Positions 35,390-44,812 of a stretch of 64,000 bases of DNA are shown here, piece after piece. Position numbers and translations under genes: made by a program. Below the pieces are notes generated by a model. That model saw only the letters and a program-made list of their open reading frames with translations, ran no database searches and was not told the origin of the DNA. Numbering within the stretch: the first letter of the stretch is position 1; each line of letters opens with the position of its first letter. Source of the DNA: Bacillus renqingensis (GTDB lineage Bacteria > Bacillota > Bacilli > Bacillales > Cytobacillaceae); assembly GCF_016464375.1 (NCBI RefSeq), contig NZ_JADDIU010000011.1, positions 90,784 through 154,783 of the forward strand, read 5' to 3'.

Positions 35390-35803
35390 TTACACCTCAC
35401 TTTCTATTAAACTGTAGGCATATTCGGCCTGCTTGTATGGATCTTCGTATTTTTGCACCAGTGATTTTGCTTTGAACTTTACAGGATAAGTCGTTTCCGG
35501 CACATTCTTAGGCTCCCATATCCTTCCGAGCTTTTCTGCTCGTTTCCGCTTTTCTGCTCTAGCTTTTTCAAAGATCTCCTCATCAATAATTGGAGGGTAA
35601 AATTCATCGCCAAGGTAGTGCTTGTTCTGTAACATCTTACCTGCTGTGGCATGATAACAATCTATCCCAGCTTTTTTAGCAGCTTCCTTCAAAGAAAGGC
35701 CTGCCAAGTATCCTGAAAATAATTCTTTTACCTGCTCAGAAGTCTTTTCATCCACAACAGCTTTTCCATCTTCAATTCTATATCCATAGGGTGTGTGACC
35801 CAT
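35390..35803 (-). CDS. Short recombinase-domain protein (no catalytic domain)
   Basis: 137 residues that correspond only to the DNA-binding recombinase domain (MGHTPYGYRIEDGKAVVDEKTSEQVKELFSGYLAGLSLKEAAKKAG) and lack the serine catalytic domain. It starts next to the stop codon of the preceding recombinase and ends 3 bp before the next. Similar short proteins occur between two large serine recombinases in other Firmicute elements. It may act as a DNA-binding accessory or directionality factor; that is inference. Confidence 0.8.
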   Translation of the reverse strand: MGHTPYGYRIEDGKAVVDEKTSEQVKELFSGYLAGLSLKEAAKKAGIDCYHATAGKMLQNKHYLGDEFYPPIIDEEIFEKARAEKRKRAEKLGRIWEPKNVPETTYPVKFKAKSLVQKYEDPYKQAEYAYSLIESEV

Positions 35804-37369
35804 CTAATTCACCAACCTTTCCTTCAATGTGATTCCACATTTTAATTCAAAACCTACTTCCTCCCGTGAAAAGACAATAATCCTCTCTACGTAATCTTCA
35901 AACAACTCATCCTCATAAGCTGTGAGCATTTTGGACTTAGTGGCAAACTTAAGCAGACGGTCAACTTCATCTGCTTTTGCAAAATTGGAATTGACGGAAC
36001 GAGTAAGTTGATCCTTTTCGGCAAGAAGTTTTTCTCTTTCTGCCTCCAGTGCATTCTTTTCTTTATTAAACAGAGCAGGTTCCAGATACCCTTTGGCCAT
36101 TAAACCTGTCAGTACCTGGCTCTGCTCTATGTTGTTTTCAATCTGAGTTTCTAACCCTTCAATTCTGCGGAAACTTGCTGCATTGTTCTGGTTACGTAGC
36201 CCAGTCAATAGTGGTCTTAATATGAATTTCTGACCGAAAATGAGTTTATTCATCATCGTAACAAATGCAGTCTTTATATCATCATCTCGAATGAACTGCA
36301 TGGAACATTCCGCTATATTGCTTATATGCTTACTGCAGCACCAAGCAATATATTTTCTTGGACCAGATGAATGTATCCGTCTTTTAAAGGTACTGCTACA
36401 TTCTGAGCAGATAATTTTGCTAGAGAAAGAATATCGGTTCAGATACTTGCTGTTGCGCTTTTCGATGCCTTTTTCCTTTGCTCTCTGATTGAGAACTGCA
36501 TCTACAGCTTCAAAATCTTCATGGCTGATAATCGCCTCATGATGGTTTTCTACTAGATACATATTTTTCTCACCATAATTGGTGTGCCTGTTAAAATGGC
36601 TGTCAGTATAAGTCTTTTGCAAAATAACATCGCCAGTATATTTTTCATTGGTCAGAATTCCTCGAATGGTAGTAGCCGTCCAACGCCCCCCTCTTTTTGA
36701 AGGGATACCCTTTTGATTAAGATCATCTGCAACTTTCTGTGTGCCTTTGCCTGATAATACCTCTGCAAAAATATACTTCACAACTTTAGCCTGCTTGGGA
36801 TTTACTATCATCTGACCGTCAATGTTTTGATAGCCATATGGCGGGTAGGAAATTTTAAAGGTTCCGTTTTGAAATCGTCTTTGAATTGCCCACTTCGTAT
36901 TTTCAGAAATGGAAATCGACTCACTTTCTGCAAGTCCACTTAAAATGGAGAGCATCAACTCACTTTCCATTGACCCTGTATTGATGTTTTCCTTCTCAAA
37001 ATAGATATGAACACCAAGGTCGACCAGTTTACGAACCATCTCCAAGCAGTCTGTAGTATTTCTAGCAAATCGGCTAATGGACTTTGTAATGATTAAGTCA
37101 ATTCTCCCAGTTTCACAGTCTGATAACATTCTAAGTAGGTCAGAGCGGTTTTCCTTTTTCGTGCCGCTGATTCCCTCGTCATAGTATAAGCCTGCATATT
37201 CCCATTCTGGATTTGCCTTTATGTAGCTCTCGTAATGGGCCTTTTGTGCTTGCAAGCTGACTAGTTGTTCATCACTATCTGTAGAAACTCGGCAGTAGGC
37301 AACCACTCGTGTTTTTGGCTTAATAAAAGAGTTGGCTGTATTTCCTTCTATTTTCGTTATCCTTTTCAT
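35804..37369 (-). CDS. Large serine recombinase 2
   Basis: 521 residues. The catalytic domain has [26 protein letters not shown] and [15 protein letters not shown]; then come the recombinase domain, a zinc ribbon (CSECSSTFKRR...CCSKH...C) and a C-terminal coiled coil. ATG 37369 follows AGGAGGTGAGAGG; the ATG upstream at 37396 lacks spacing. It is the first gene of the recombinase operon, directly behind the operator/promoter at 37397-37436. Confidence 0.92.
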   Translation of the reverse strand: MKRITKIEGNTANSFIKPKTRVVAYCRVSTDSDEQLVSLQAQKAHYESYIKANPEWEYAGLYYDEGISGTKKENRSDLLRMLSDCETGRIDLIITKSISRFARNTTDCLEMVRKLVDLGVHIYFEKENINTGSMESELMLSILSGLAESESISISENTKWAIQRRFQNGTFKISYPPYGYQNIDGQMIVNPKQAKVVKYIFAEVLSGKGTQKVADDLNQKGIPSKRGGRWTATTIRGILTNEKYTGDVILQKTYTDSHFNRHTNYGEKNMYLVENHHEAIISHEDFEAVDAVLNQRAKEKGIEKRNSKYLNRYSFSSKIICSECSSTFKRRIHSSGPRKYIAWCCSKHISNIAECSMQFIRDDDIKTAFVTMMNKLIFGQKFILRPLLTGLRNQNNAASFRRIEGLETQIENNIEQSQVLTGLMAKGYLEPALFNKEKNALEAEREKLLAEKDQLTRSVNSNFAKADEVDRLLKFATKSKMLTAYEDELFEDYVERIIVFSREEVGFELKCGITLKERLVN

Positions 37370-37396
37370 CCTCTCACCTCCTTCTTGGTAGGTCAC

Positions 37397-37436
37397 ATAT
37401 TACCTCTGAAACCCTTATATATCAACGATTTCAGGG
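37397..37436 (-). promoter_or_regulatory. Promoter with inverted-repeat operator before recombinase operon
   Basis: Minus strand: TTGATA (-35, 37420-37425), 17-bp spacer, TAATAT (-10, 37397-37402). Inverted arms CCCTGAAA (37429-37436) and TTTCAGAG (37404-37411) flank the -35. The same layout occurs at 56166-56206. Confidence 0.65.
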
Positions 37437-37667
37437 CATTATCTCTGCTAAAAAAGGGGAGAAAGCTTGGCGATTTAGTGCGTCTATCTTGTTGAATTCC
37501 ACTTCAGTTATTAAGCCTTTTCCGAGCATCTTTCTAAGTAATTTTTCTGCCTGGATATAATCAAACTCACGCTGTAGCTGTTCCTGTGATACCCTCTTTA
37601 ATTCAATACTTTTGTCTATAATCTCTTCTGAAATCCTTGTAACTTTTTTATCCTCATGCTGATTCAC
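37431..37667 (-). CDS. SHOCT-like small protein
   Basis: 78 residues. EFDYIQAEKLLRKMLGKGLITEVEFNKIDALNRQAFSP matches the small SHOCT-like proteins that accompany tandem recombinases in Firmicute prophages and integrative elements. The first half is charged and helical. It ends inside the recombinase promoter region. SHOCT domains are thought to mediate protein interactions; its role in recombination is unknown. Confidence 0.75.
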   Translation of the reverse strand: MNQHEDKKVTRISEEIIDKSIELKRVSQEQLQREFDYIQAEKLLRKMLGKGLITEVEFNKIDALNRQAFSPFLAEIMP

Positions 37668-37747
37668 TAGGAATCACCTCCTACCTAATAGCCGTGAGAA
37701 CAGGTCGAAGTTGAGGATTTGTAAAATTTAATGTGAATTAGAGCATA

Positions 37748-37785
37748 AAAAAAGAGCCTGCAAGGGAAGAACCCCTACAGGCTGC
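37748..37785 (-). terminator. Terminator after the lysis cassette
   Basis: On the minus strand GCAGCCTGTAGGGGT pairs with CCCTTGCAGGCT, followed by CTTTTTTT. It lies about 80 bp after the amidase gene and ends the late transcript before the SHOCT/recombinase genes. Confidence 0.85.
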
Positions 37786-37863
37786 ATAAATCTAATAGTT
37801 TAGTATTTTATTTGGGAAACCCGATGAAATTCAAGAAACTCTGCTTTTTAGCTTGCCAATTGA

Positions 37864-38565
37864 TTAATCATACTTAATAAATGCATCCGTAAAGCCTGCC
37901 TTTTTAGCTTTAGCAAGCTGTGCCTCAGCATTTGCATTGTCAGAATAAGCACCGATCTGCACACGGTAATATTTCTTTTTCACAGTGTCTACTGGTTTAT
38001 TTTCAGCACTTAATAGTTTCTTCACATCCGCTCGAAAGGTGTCCATGCTCTTCCCATGTTTAGGGAACCAGTGCATCACATCGCCATGGTTACTGGCAAT
38101 GCCTCGTTTATAACCTTCGCTGTGACAGATGATATCTTTTTCACTTAACCCATAGAGTTTGCAAAGATGTACACAAAGCTCCAAGGCTTCCTTGTAAACA
38201 GCAGAAAAATACGAGGCATCGGTCAAACCGTCCTCGCAAATTTCAAATCCAATATGAGAATTGTTTGCAGTTCCTCCAGCATGCCAACCTCGGTGATTCC
38301 AAGGCAGTGTTTGATAGGTGGCAATGGAACCATCTGCTAATTTACCAATAAAGGCATGGACACATACTTGACGGCCTCCAGGTTTGTCTTGATTCCAATG
38401 GTTGTTATATTGGTTCTTTCCTAGCAAGCCATCGTCAGGGCCAACGTAGCGCTTCAACCACGGACTGTTTGCACCAGTCGAGTGAACCATGATACCCTTT
38501 GGCTTTATTGTTTTATCCGCTTTAAAACAGGCATTGTTCGTAAGTATTAGCTTGTGTAACTTCAT
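37864..38565 (-). CDS. Phage N-acetylmuramoyl-L-alanine amidase (endolysin)
   Basis: 233 residues. The amidase_2 (T7 lysozyme-like) domain has zinc ligands in GIMVHSTGA, the substrate region HAFIGKLADGS and WNHRGWHAGG, and the late HGDVMHWFPKHG. A C-terminal SPOR-like domain (KKKYYRVQIGAYSDNANAEAQLAKAKKAGF) binds peptidoglycan. It cleaves the amide between N-acetylmuramic acid and L-alanine to release phage. ATG 38565 follows TTAGAGGTG. It directly follows the holin gene. Confidence 0.92.
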   Translation of the reverse strand: MKLHKLILTNNACFKADKTIKPKGIMVHSTGANSPWLKRYVGPDDGLLGKNQYNNHWNQDKPGGRQVCVHAFIGKLADGSIATYQTLPWNHRGWHAGGTANNSHIGFEICEDGLTDASYFSAVYKEALELCVHLCKLYGLSEKDIICHSEGYKRGIASNHGDVMHWFPKHGKSMDTFRADVKKLLSAENKPVDTVKKKYYRVQIGAYSDNANAEAQLAKAKKAGFTDAFIKYD

Positions 38566-38598
38566 TAAAATCACCTCTAATCAAACATGTTAAGTTAA

Positions 38599-39039
38599 TC
38601 ATATTCCATCACCAGGCTTAGACACTTCCTCATCACGTCCATGTAGCTGCTGTAAAACCGATTTTAGGTTTTCTGGGATAGGCAGTCCAATATGTCCGGC
38701 ATTCTCCAAAATAGATACTCCTTCATTACTTAGATAGAAAAAGATTACTGCTGTTCGTAAAACGCCAGTATTTTCTCCAATACTAACCAGAATTTGTGTA
38801 TCGATAATATGAGCGATACCTACCATTATAAAGATGAGCACCTTTTTGAAAATTCCCTTAGCACCAATTTCACTGCACAGCTTTTTATCTATAATGGCAC
38901 AGAGCAATCCCGTCACATAATCGATGACAATAAAGGCTACCAATGCATAAAGAAATCCATCATAGCCTCCGAGAAACCATCCAAGAAATCCACCGACAGC
39001 GGCAATAGCCAGTTGTATCCAATTCCAAATCTCTTTCAT
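38599..39039 (-). CDS. Phage holin (TcdE/toxin-secretion holin family)
   Basis: 146-residue membrane protein with about four hydrophobic segments (LAIAAVGGFLGWFLGG, FLYALVAFIVIDYVTGLLCAI, VLIFIMVGIAHIIDTQIL, and AVIFFYLSNEGVSIL). The IDYVTG motif and NEGVSILEN segment are typical of the family. Holins open the membrane so that the endolysin reaches the wall. ATG 39039 follows GGAGGTG. It lies between the tail fibre gene and the amidase. Confidence 0.9.
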   Translation of the reverse strand: MKEIWNWIQLAIAAVGGFLGWFLGGYDGFLYALVAFIVIDYVTGLLCAIIDKKLCSEIGAKGIFKKVLIFIMVGIAHIIDTQILVSIGENTGVLRTAVIFFYLSNEGVSILENAGHIGLPIPENLKSVLQQLHGRDEEVSKPGDGI

Positions 39040-39074
39040 TAATAGACACCTCCATTTCGTGTATTTCCATATAG

Positions 39075-39104
39075 AAAAGCGCCCCTGCAAATGACAAGAG
39101 CGCT
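39075..39104 (-). terminator. Intrinsic terminator between tail fibre and holin
   Basis: On the minus strand AGCGCTCTTG and GCAGGGGCGCT pair with few mismatches, followed by TTTTC. It lies directly after the fibre gene, inside the late gene block. Confidence 0.65.
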
Positions 39105-39115
39105 GAATGTTACCT

Positions 39116-41470
39116 TTACATTATTTGAATTAGATCATGAATTTGTTGCATCACATCCGCCTTTGGTCTTCCTGTACCGATAGGTAGCCATGTGACTGGT
39201 GGTATATCGAATGCCTGAGAAGAATCAAAACTATTAATCTTCATAATAATCGAATCAATAGCCTTGCGTATCTCAACGATATGAAATGGCCAATTCTTAA
39301 CAGTGGTCTTTCCTGTAATGACCTCCTCTTTCCAAGTCATAGGGGAAAGATTGTAATAGCTACGCACCCTATTTACAGCAGTTCGAATCGTCTGAATATG
39401 CGCTGCCTTTACATGCGTCACATTTGGAGTAATGATTTCAAAAGGTAATGCCAATATCGTAAAAGTACGAACAACTTCTATACTTGCTGATTCGATATCA
39501 CTGTCAAGACAACGGAAGGTAACCGTATGATTACCTGCAGAAAGCGGTTCAGCTTGGTAAATTGTCTTGACCCCATTACCAAGATAGCCGCTTACAGAAA
39601 ACCGCTCAGGATTGTCTACGCTGTTTTGCCATGAACCAGAGTCAATCCTTACCTCCACTATTTGTGTTTGTCCATCCGGTTCAATTCCTGTTGTGATCAT
39701 AAAACGTGGTGTAGCATTATAAGTAAAATTGCCAGACATTGGACAGTCTACTATCGGTGCTACAGGCGGGCTGTTTTTCTTTACCGCGTTACTAACAACA
39801 TAGGCAGACACTGCATCAAGTGCATCTGTGACGCTGATTCGATAACGAGTATATCTACCGGCAACCTGTGAGGCATTTACCTGAAGAGTGCCTGAAGTCG
39901 CATTGGAAATAACTGTCGTCAGTGCTTCATAAGCAGACCAATTTAGTCCATCTATCGAAGTGGCCTGTTGAATAACATATTGCTTGATGGAGCTGGTTCC
40001 AGGTACCGTTCCACTCCACGAAAGGTTTATTGTATTTACTTCATAGATAGGAGGGTTTGCGGTAAAAGAAGTCGGCGGTATTGGTAGTATGTTTTTACGA
40101 ACAGTATTACTGGTAATAGTCCAGCCTGAGTAAAAATCCTCTCCAGCTGTACCACGGGTTCTTATTCGGAACCGACGATAATGACCACGTGTAGCAGGTG
40201 GACTGACATTTAAAATACTGCTTGTTGCAGAAGTATTGACTATCGCCAATGCCAACCAAGCACCCCAATTGCTATTATCTGGCGAATCACTATATTGTAT
40301 TTCGTAGGAAGTGATGGGATTACCTGCGCCACCAGCTGCTCCACTCCACGAAAGAGTAACGTTTCCTTCAGATAATGTTGCACTTACCGTGCAGGCAGTC
40401 GGTGCTGCACAGGCAGTGATGTTGCAATAAATGCTATTACTGATTTTCTCTATTGAGTAAACATCAAATGTGTCAATTGTCCAAATACCAAATTGTGTAT
40501 ATGTTCCTGGGGTCCTCGATACAATTGGATTATAGCTACCACCGCTTGCTGCCAATGTCAACATGGTCAACACATTCCACGCACTCCATGTGCTGTTATC
40601 CGTGGATGTGCGACTGGCAATTTGATACCCCTTAATTGGACTGGTACCGCTAGACGCTCCGCTCCAAGTAAGCGTGATAGTCTCATTACTATATGCCGCA
40701 GGGGAGGCAACAGCAGTCGTTGCTGGCTTTGGTACCGTATTCCTGCGGACGCTGTTTGTGGATACTTTCCAGCTAGAGTAATAACTAGCTCCTGCTGTAC
40801 CACGGGTTCGTACACGAAATCTTCGGTAATTACCTCGCGTTGAGGGCGGTGCTACTGATACACTGCCACTTGATGCTGTGGTGGTCACAGTTGTCAGAGC
40901 AGTCCATGCTCCCCATGTGATGTTATCGGCAGAATCACTATATTGAATCTCATAACTAGAAATCGTATTATTGATGCCCCCAGAAGCACCACTCCAAGAA
41001 AGAGTCACATCCCCTTCCGCAAGTGTCGGGGAAACCGTACAAGATGTCGGGGCTCCACAAGCCGTAGTAAGCAATGGAGCACTTAGTACCGTATAGCTTG
41101 AATTGGTAATCACACCAGAGGATAATGGTAATCGTCCATCAGATACCACTTTGAATGTGACTGGCTGGGTTGCATTACCTGTAGTAGAAGCACAGGTCAC
41201 CGAAACATATCTAATCCTTGGTGTGGTCCCTTCCCAGTTATCTCCGTCTGCCGCTTTAATACGCACTTGTGAAGAAGATCCATTTACAGTCATAGTGCAA
41301 AGCAATGCATAACCACTACGGATAAAGGAACCTGATGAACCCAACGCAGCGGATATGGTGAAATTGTATCTCATCTGACTATTATTTAGACGGCTTTTGG
41401 TATAAGTAATTGTGTAATGGACGGTCGGGCTAGAACCCGCCTGCAGAGTGATGCCATTAATATCCGCCAC
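39116..41470 (-). CDS. Phage tail fibre/host-recognition protein with FN3 repeats
   Basis: 784 residues. An N-terminal beta-rich domain (about 1-130) is followed by four fibronectin type III-like modules in an A-B-A'-B' order. A modules share SWSGA-x-GG, SSYEIQYSDS and TRGTAG-x-x(Y/F)YS; B modules share LTWSGASSGTS/LSWSGTVPGTS and IKGYQI/IKQYVI. A later Ig-like part (NHTVTFRCLDSDIES) and a C-terminal helical domain follow. Such proteins decorate tails and bind host surfaces. It is the last tail gene before the lysis cassette. Confidence 0.8.
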   Translation of the reverse strand: MADINGITLQAGSSPTVHYTITYTKSRLNNSQMRYNFTISAALGSSGSFIRSGYALLCTMTVNGSSSQVRIKAADGDNWEGTTPRIRYVSVTCASTTGNATQPVTFKVVSDGRLPLSSGVITNSSYTVLSAPLLTTACGAPTSCTVSPTLAEGDVTLSWSGASGGINNTISSYEIQYSDSADNITWGAWTALTTVTTTASSGSVSVAPPSTRGNYRRFRVRTRGTAGASYYSSWKVSTNSVRRNTVPKPATTAVASPAAYSNETITLTWSGASSGTSPIKGYQIASRTSTDNSTWSAWNVLTMLTLAASGGSYNPIVSRTPGTYTQFGIWTIDTFDVYSIEKISNSIYCNITACAAPTACTVSATLSEGNVTLSWSGAAGGAGNPITSYEIQYSDSPDNSNWGAWLALAIVNTSATSSILNVSPPATRGHYRRFRIRTRGTAGEDFYSGWTITSNTVRKNILPIPPTSFTANPPIYEVNTINLSWSGTVPGTSSIKQYVIQQATSIDGLNWSAYEALTTVISNATSGTLQVNASQVAGRYTRYRISVTDALDAVSAYVVSNAVKKNSPPVAPIVDCPMSGNFTYNATPRFMITTGIEPDGQTQIVEVRIDSGSWQNSVDNPERFSVSGYLGNGVKTIYQAEPLSAGNHTVTFRCLDSDIESASIEVVRTFTILALPFEIITPNVTHVKAAHIQTIRTAVNRVRSYYNLSPMTWKEEVITGKTTVKNWPFHIVEIRKAIDSIIMKINSFDSSQAFDIPPVTWLPIGTGRPKADVMQQIHDLIQIM

Positions 41471-41486
41471 TTACATTCACCTCCTC

Positions 41487-41990
41487 CTATTCATAAACAG
41501 CCAAAACTAGCGAGTTTACCAGCCCACAAAGGCTAGTATTCAATCGGGTATCTATAATGTTATTTGCTGAAATCGATGTGGCAGCCGAAGGTACTAAAAC
41601 ATCAGCGATGCCAAGTTCATAGACATCGCTTGTTCTTGTCAACTCTGGAGCTATGGGTGTTGCTGCGGGAGTACCCGTGACAATGGCAAGCTGAATGCTC
41701 CTCGTAATTTGACTTAAGCGAACCACAACCCGGTCTATGCGAGGATTGCTCCCATCTGCTGTAGCAAGGGGTTTGTTTAAAACATCCGTATTTTCATATC
41801 GATAACCATTAATCCACGCACTGCCCGCTGCTATGCTCACTGCCAACCCAATCCCTGGAGACACCAGAAGGTTTGTTGGTGTAGAATAAAATACACCATT
41901 CGAGACAAGGCTTCCAAAATATGCAGCGAAATCTGTTGCGTCATAGATTCTATCTCCATCAGATGAGTTGAAAAATCCACTTTTCTCCAT
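41487..41990 (-). CDS. Phage baseplate/receptor-binding-region protein
   Basis: 167 residues beginning MEKSGFFNSSDGDRIYDATDFAAYFGSLVSNGVF, a start shared by many Firmicute siphophage baseplate or upper-collar structural proteins. A beta-rich region follows. It probably sits at the tail tip between the Gp37-like protein and the FN3 fibre. The precise role is unknown. Confidence 0.7.
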   Translation of the reverse strand: MEKSGFFNSSDGDRIYDATDFAAYFGSLVSNGVFYSTPTNLLVSPGIGLAVSIAAGSAWINGYRYENTDVLNKPLATADGSNPRIDRVVVRLSQITRSIQLAIVTGTPAATPIAPELTRTSDVYELGIADVLVPSAATSISANNIIDTRLNTSLCGLVNSLVLAVYE

Positions 41991-42007
41991 AAACTATTCC
42001 CTCCTTA

Positions 42008-43951
42008 CTAAACGGTTTTTGTGTACTCTATAACTACATAGCCTGTATATGCAGTTCTATCATTGCCTGGTTCGACTACAATGTCGGTCATATTCACGAA
42101 GAGTCCGATTTGAGATGCAAAGTTGTTGTAACGAGCAAGGGGCAGTGGCAAGAAAACACTCCCATTCGTGACAAAACCGGTTAAACTGACAACAGTGCTG
42201 AGGTTTGCTATACCATGAGGTACATGTTTTGGTGTTGTATCCGTAAGCGAACCGAGATTTATCTCTTTACGATAAATCGTCTTGCCATCTATCCATAGCC
42301 GCCCTGTGTTTTGTTCTGTAGTTGAGTAGTCGCTAAAGGAAGAAGCCAGTTTAGTGGCTGTAATTGTACGGTCTGCAATTTTCAAGCCAGTGACTGCTCC
42401 ATTGGCAATCCTTGCAGTAGTTACAGGTTCGTTATTGATATTAAGCCAGTTTGCTTGACCAGAAGGGTTGTTAAATACGAAAACAGAAATCACATAAAAT
42501 GTCATGGTATTACGAGAAATAAAGAAACCCATTGCCCGCTGATAGCCATTCCCCGTGTTATCCCCGTTATGCTTTACCAAAAAGACATGACCGTCATCAC
42601 TTGGCTGGTCACTAAACTTATTGCCACTCCATGAGGTGAAATAAAAGGCATCCCCAGAGTTCATATGGTACAACGCATATTGTCCAATGGATATAGTACC
42701 TCCACCCACATTAATTTCGAGTGCTGGTAGTTTACCATACAGATTATTGATAGTAGATGCTACGCTGTCTCCTTGAATCTCTGAATCTACCTCAGTCAAG
42801 TCACCTAAGGTTTCCTCCACAATTCCCAACGTTTCCTCCACGGTCCCTATAGCCTGTGCAATTTCGGATATGCCCGTTGGAGCCAATATCGCTGTTTTAA
42901 CCTCGCTTAAGTCAGAGCGGATTTTTTGTGCTATCGTTAACTCCGCTTTTCCAAACACTACACTGATGCTCTGACCGTCTGCGTCATAGGTTTCCTCGAC
43001 TTCGGTGATACGTGTCGTCATGGATACACCCCACGCTTTGGAAATAACTTTGACGGTCTGCCCAAGATCGAAGTCTATCTTATATGTTAAATTGCCGTGT
43101 GGATTGACTGATGTATCAAATGAATAGCGTATTGCCTGCTCACTAAGCTTACTTTGACCTCGAAAGATTAGTGTATCAATGTAATCCGAACCAAAGTCTT
43201 CCGCCCGCAAATCCTTAGCATCCACAAAAATTTCATGTCTTGTCTCACCTGAGCCACCTGTAATCGAAATAAAGGTTCGCTCTGTGCCTTCTCCTTCACC
43301 AGCAACAAGGGCAGTGTTGGCATAATCTCCTGCACTTATCGTATAAATCTGTTCCGTAAGATTTTCATATTCCTTAGAAAATACTGCTTGTGATTCCTTT
43401 CCTCTATACAACGATATGGTAAATCCCCCTGTCGTAGGAGAGAACACGGTCTTAATGCCAATATCTGAAGCACCACATAGTCCTGTCACCGCATCCATCA
43501 AATTTCTATACGATATTTGTGTGCTGATGGGAACATTTAAGTTTGGAGCAGAAAAGGTTATGTTTGAAATCTTCCTTGCTGTATCAGAAGGATTGATAAG
43601 ATTATTATTTATCAACTGCTCCACACAGACAGATATGTCACCAGACAGTTTCTCTGTTTGCCAAACAATGCGGCGGGAGAGGTAGGAGGTTGCAAAGCGA
43701 CCACTTGCAGTAATAATTTCATGCTCGGTTTGAGAAAGTTCTAGATGCTCGATGATCCCGGCTTCCTCATCATCATTTTTCCAGATGATATTCCCTTCCT
43801 TTAATAGTTCTGTATTCTCTGGAGTTACTATGGCTTTTAACTCAAATGAACCACACTGGGAATAGCGTCTCGTCCAGCGTAAGTACTCGAAGGATTCAAC
43901 AATGCCTGCAAGCTCCCGGTTTGAATTGTAGATATACAGTTCCATTTTCAC
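42008..43951 (-). CDS. Siphovirus ReqiPepy6 Gp37-like tail protein
   Basis: 647 residues. The N-terminal YIYNSNRELAGIVESFEYLRWTRRYSQCGSFELKA and EAGIIEHLELSQ are characteristic of the Gp37-like tail-tip protein family, often described as a tail-associated structural protein or endopeptidase-like protein. A C-terminal beta-rich fibre region (residues 400-647) probably contacts receptor-binding parts. Its start overlaps the end of the distal tail protein gene by 4 bp. Confidence 0.85.
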   Translation of the reverse strand: MKMELYIYNSNRELAGIVESFEYLRWTRRYSQCGSFELKAIVTPENTELLKEGNIIWKNDDEEAGIIEHLELSQTEHEIITASGRFATSYLSRRIVWQTEKLSGDISVCVEQLINNNLINPSDTARKISNITFSAPNLNVPISTQISYRNLMDAVTGLCGASDIGIKTVFSPTTGGFTISLYRGKESQAVFSKEYENLTEQIYTISAGDYANTALVAGEGEGTERTFISITGGSGETRHEIFVDAKDLRAEDFGSDYIDTLIFRGQSKLSEQAIRYSFDTSVNPHGNLTYKIDFDLGQTVKVISKAWGVSMTTRITEVEETYDADGQSISVVFGKAELTIAQKIRSDLSEVKTAILAPTGISEIAQAIGTVEETLGIVEETLGDLTEVDSEIQGDSVASTINNLYGKLPALEINVGGGTISIGQYALYHMNSGDAFYFTSWSGNKFSDQPSDDGHVFLVKHNGDNTGNGYQRAMGFFISRNTMTFYVISVFVFNNPSGQANWLNINNEPVTTARIANGAVTGLKIADRTITATKLASSFSDYSTTEQNTGRLWIDGKTIYRKEINLGSLTDTTPKHVPHGIANLSTVVSLTGFVTNGSVFLPLPLARYNNFASQIGLFVNMTDIVVEPGNDRTAYTGYVVIEYTKTV

Positions 43952-44799
43952 ACCCCCAGAAACTGCGGACGAAAGTAAATACTAACCTCTAACAATTCCA
44001 TATTGACAGAAGCATCGTATCTCAGTGTATTAAGGCCTGCCGCCAGTTGAAAGAACACCGAATTGGTATCCAACAGTGAAAAAGCATTTGTAACCGTTGA
44101 ACCATCAACTTGGATCACACGCTTACCAGCGAAATGGGTATATACACGAAGTTCATCCCCAGCGCTCATTGTAGTGAGAAGTCGGATATATTCTCCCGTG
44201 TCTATGTTTAATAGTTCAGGGTTCGACACAGTACCTAAGGCCCTAAACACTATCTCGCATCCACAAGATACATCCCCTATATTTTCCACCGTAATGATTT
44301 GGCTAGGTTGACGCATTCCGAACTCCATCCCGGTCATTGGAATTTCCAATTCAAACTCAAATAGCGGTATCCATGATGCCAGTTCCTCTCGCACCTCATT
44401 TAATGTTTCAAAGAAAGGGGATGGGCAGAGCAGACTGACAAAGAAGTTTGGTATTCGTTGCCGATTAGAAACACTAAAACCTGCCTCCTCTACCACACAG
44501 GAAATCTGTCTCTCACGGTATTGAAGGGTCCCTAGTAGCTTTGGGCTGAATATTTGAAGGAAGTGTTGTCTCCTTTTATAAGCTTCATCGGGAGTATCAG
44601 CAACAACCGTACCTTCAATCGTTATGTTTCGCATATCTAGTGTGGAGGAAATATAAAAAGCGCCATCTTGGTCTGGCGCCTTGAAAGTGTTAACAGTTTG
44701 ACGGATGTTGCCAGTACCATCTATCTTCGTAAGAAAGTACGGTCGGCTTTGCTTTAGCGTAATACTCTCTCCATCTCTATTGGTATATGTTAGTTCCAT
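43948..44799 (-). CDS. Distal tail protein (Dit-like, phage tail family)
   Basis: 283 residues. The N-terminal hub domain (GTGNIRQTVNTFKAPDQDGAFY...MRNITIEGTVVADTPDEAYKRRQHFLQIFSP) is that of Dit-like distal tail proteins that join the tail tube to the tip. The C-terminal half is a galectin-like beta domain. ATG 44799 follows AAAGGAGGT. It follows the tape measure gene in the usual siphovirus order. Confidence 0.85.
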   Translation of the reverse strand: MELTYTNRDGESITLKQSRPYFLTKIDGTGNIRQTVNTFKAPDQDGAFYISSTLDMRNITIEGTVVADTPDEAYKRRQHFLQIFSPKLLGTLQYRERQISCVVEEAGFSVSNRQRIPNFFVSLLCPSPFFETLNEVREELASWIPLFEFELEIPMTGMEFGMRQPSQIITVENIGDVSCGCEIVFRALGTVSNPELLNIDTGEYIRLLTTMSAGDELRVYTHFAGKRVIQVDGSTVTNAFSLLDTNSVFFQLAAGLNTLRYDASVNMELLEVSIYFRPQFLGV

Positions 44800-44812
44800 T
44801 GCCGTACCTCCT

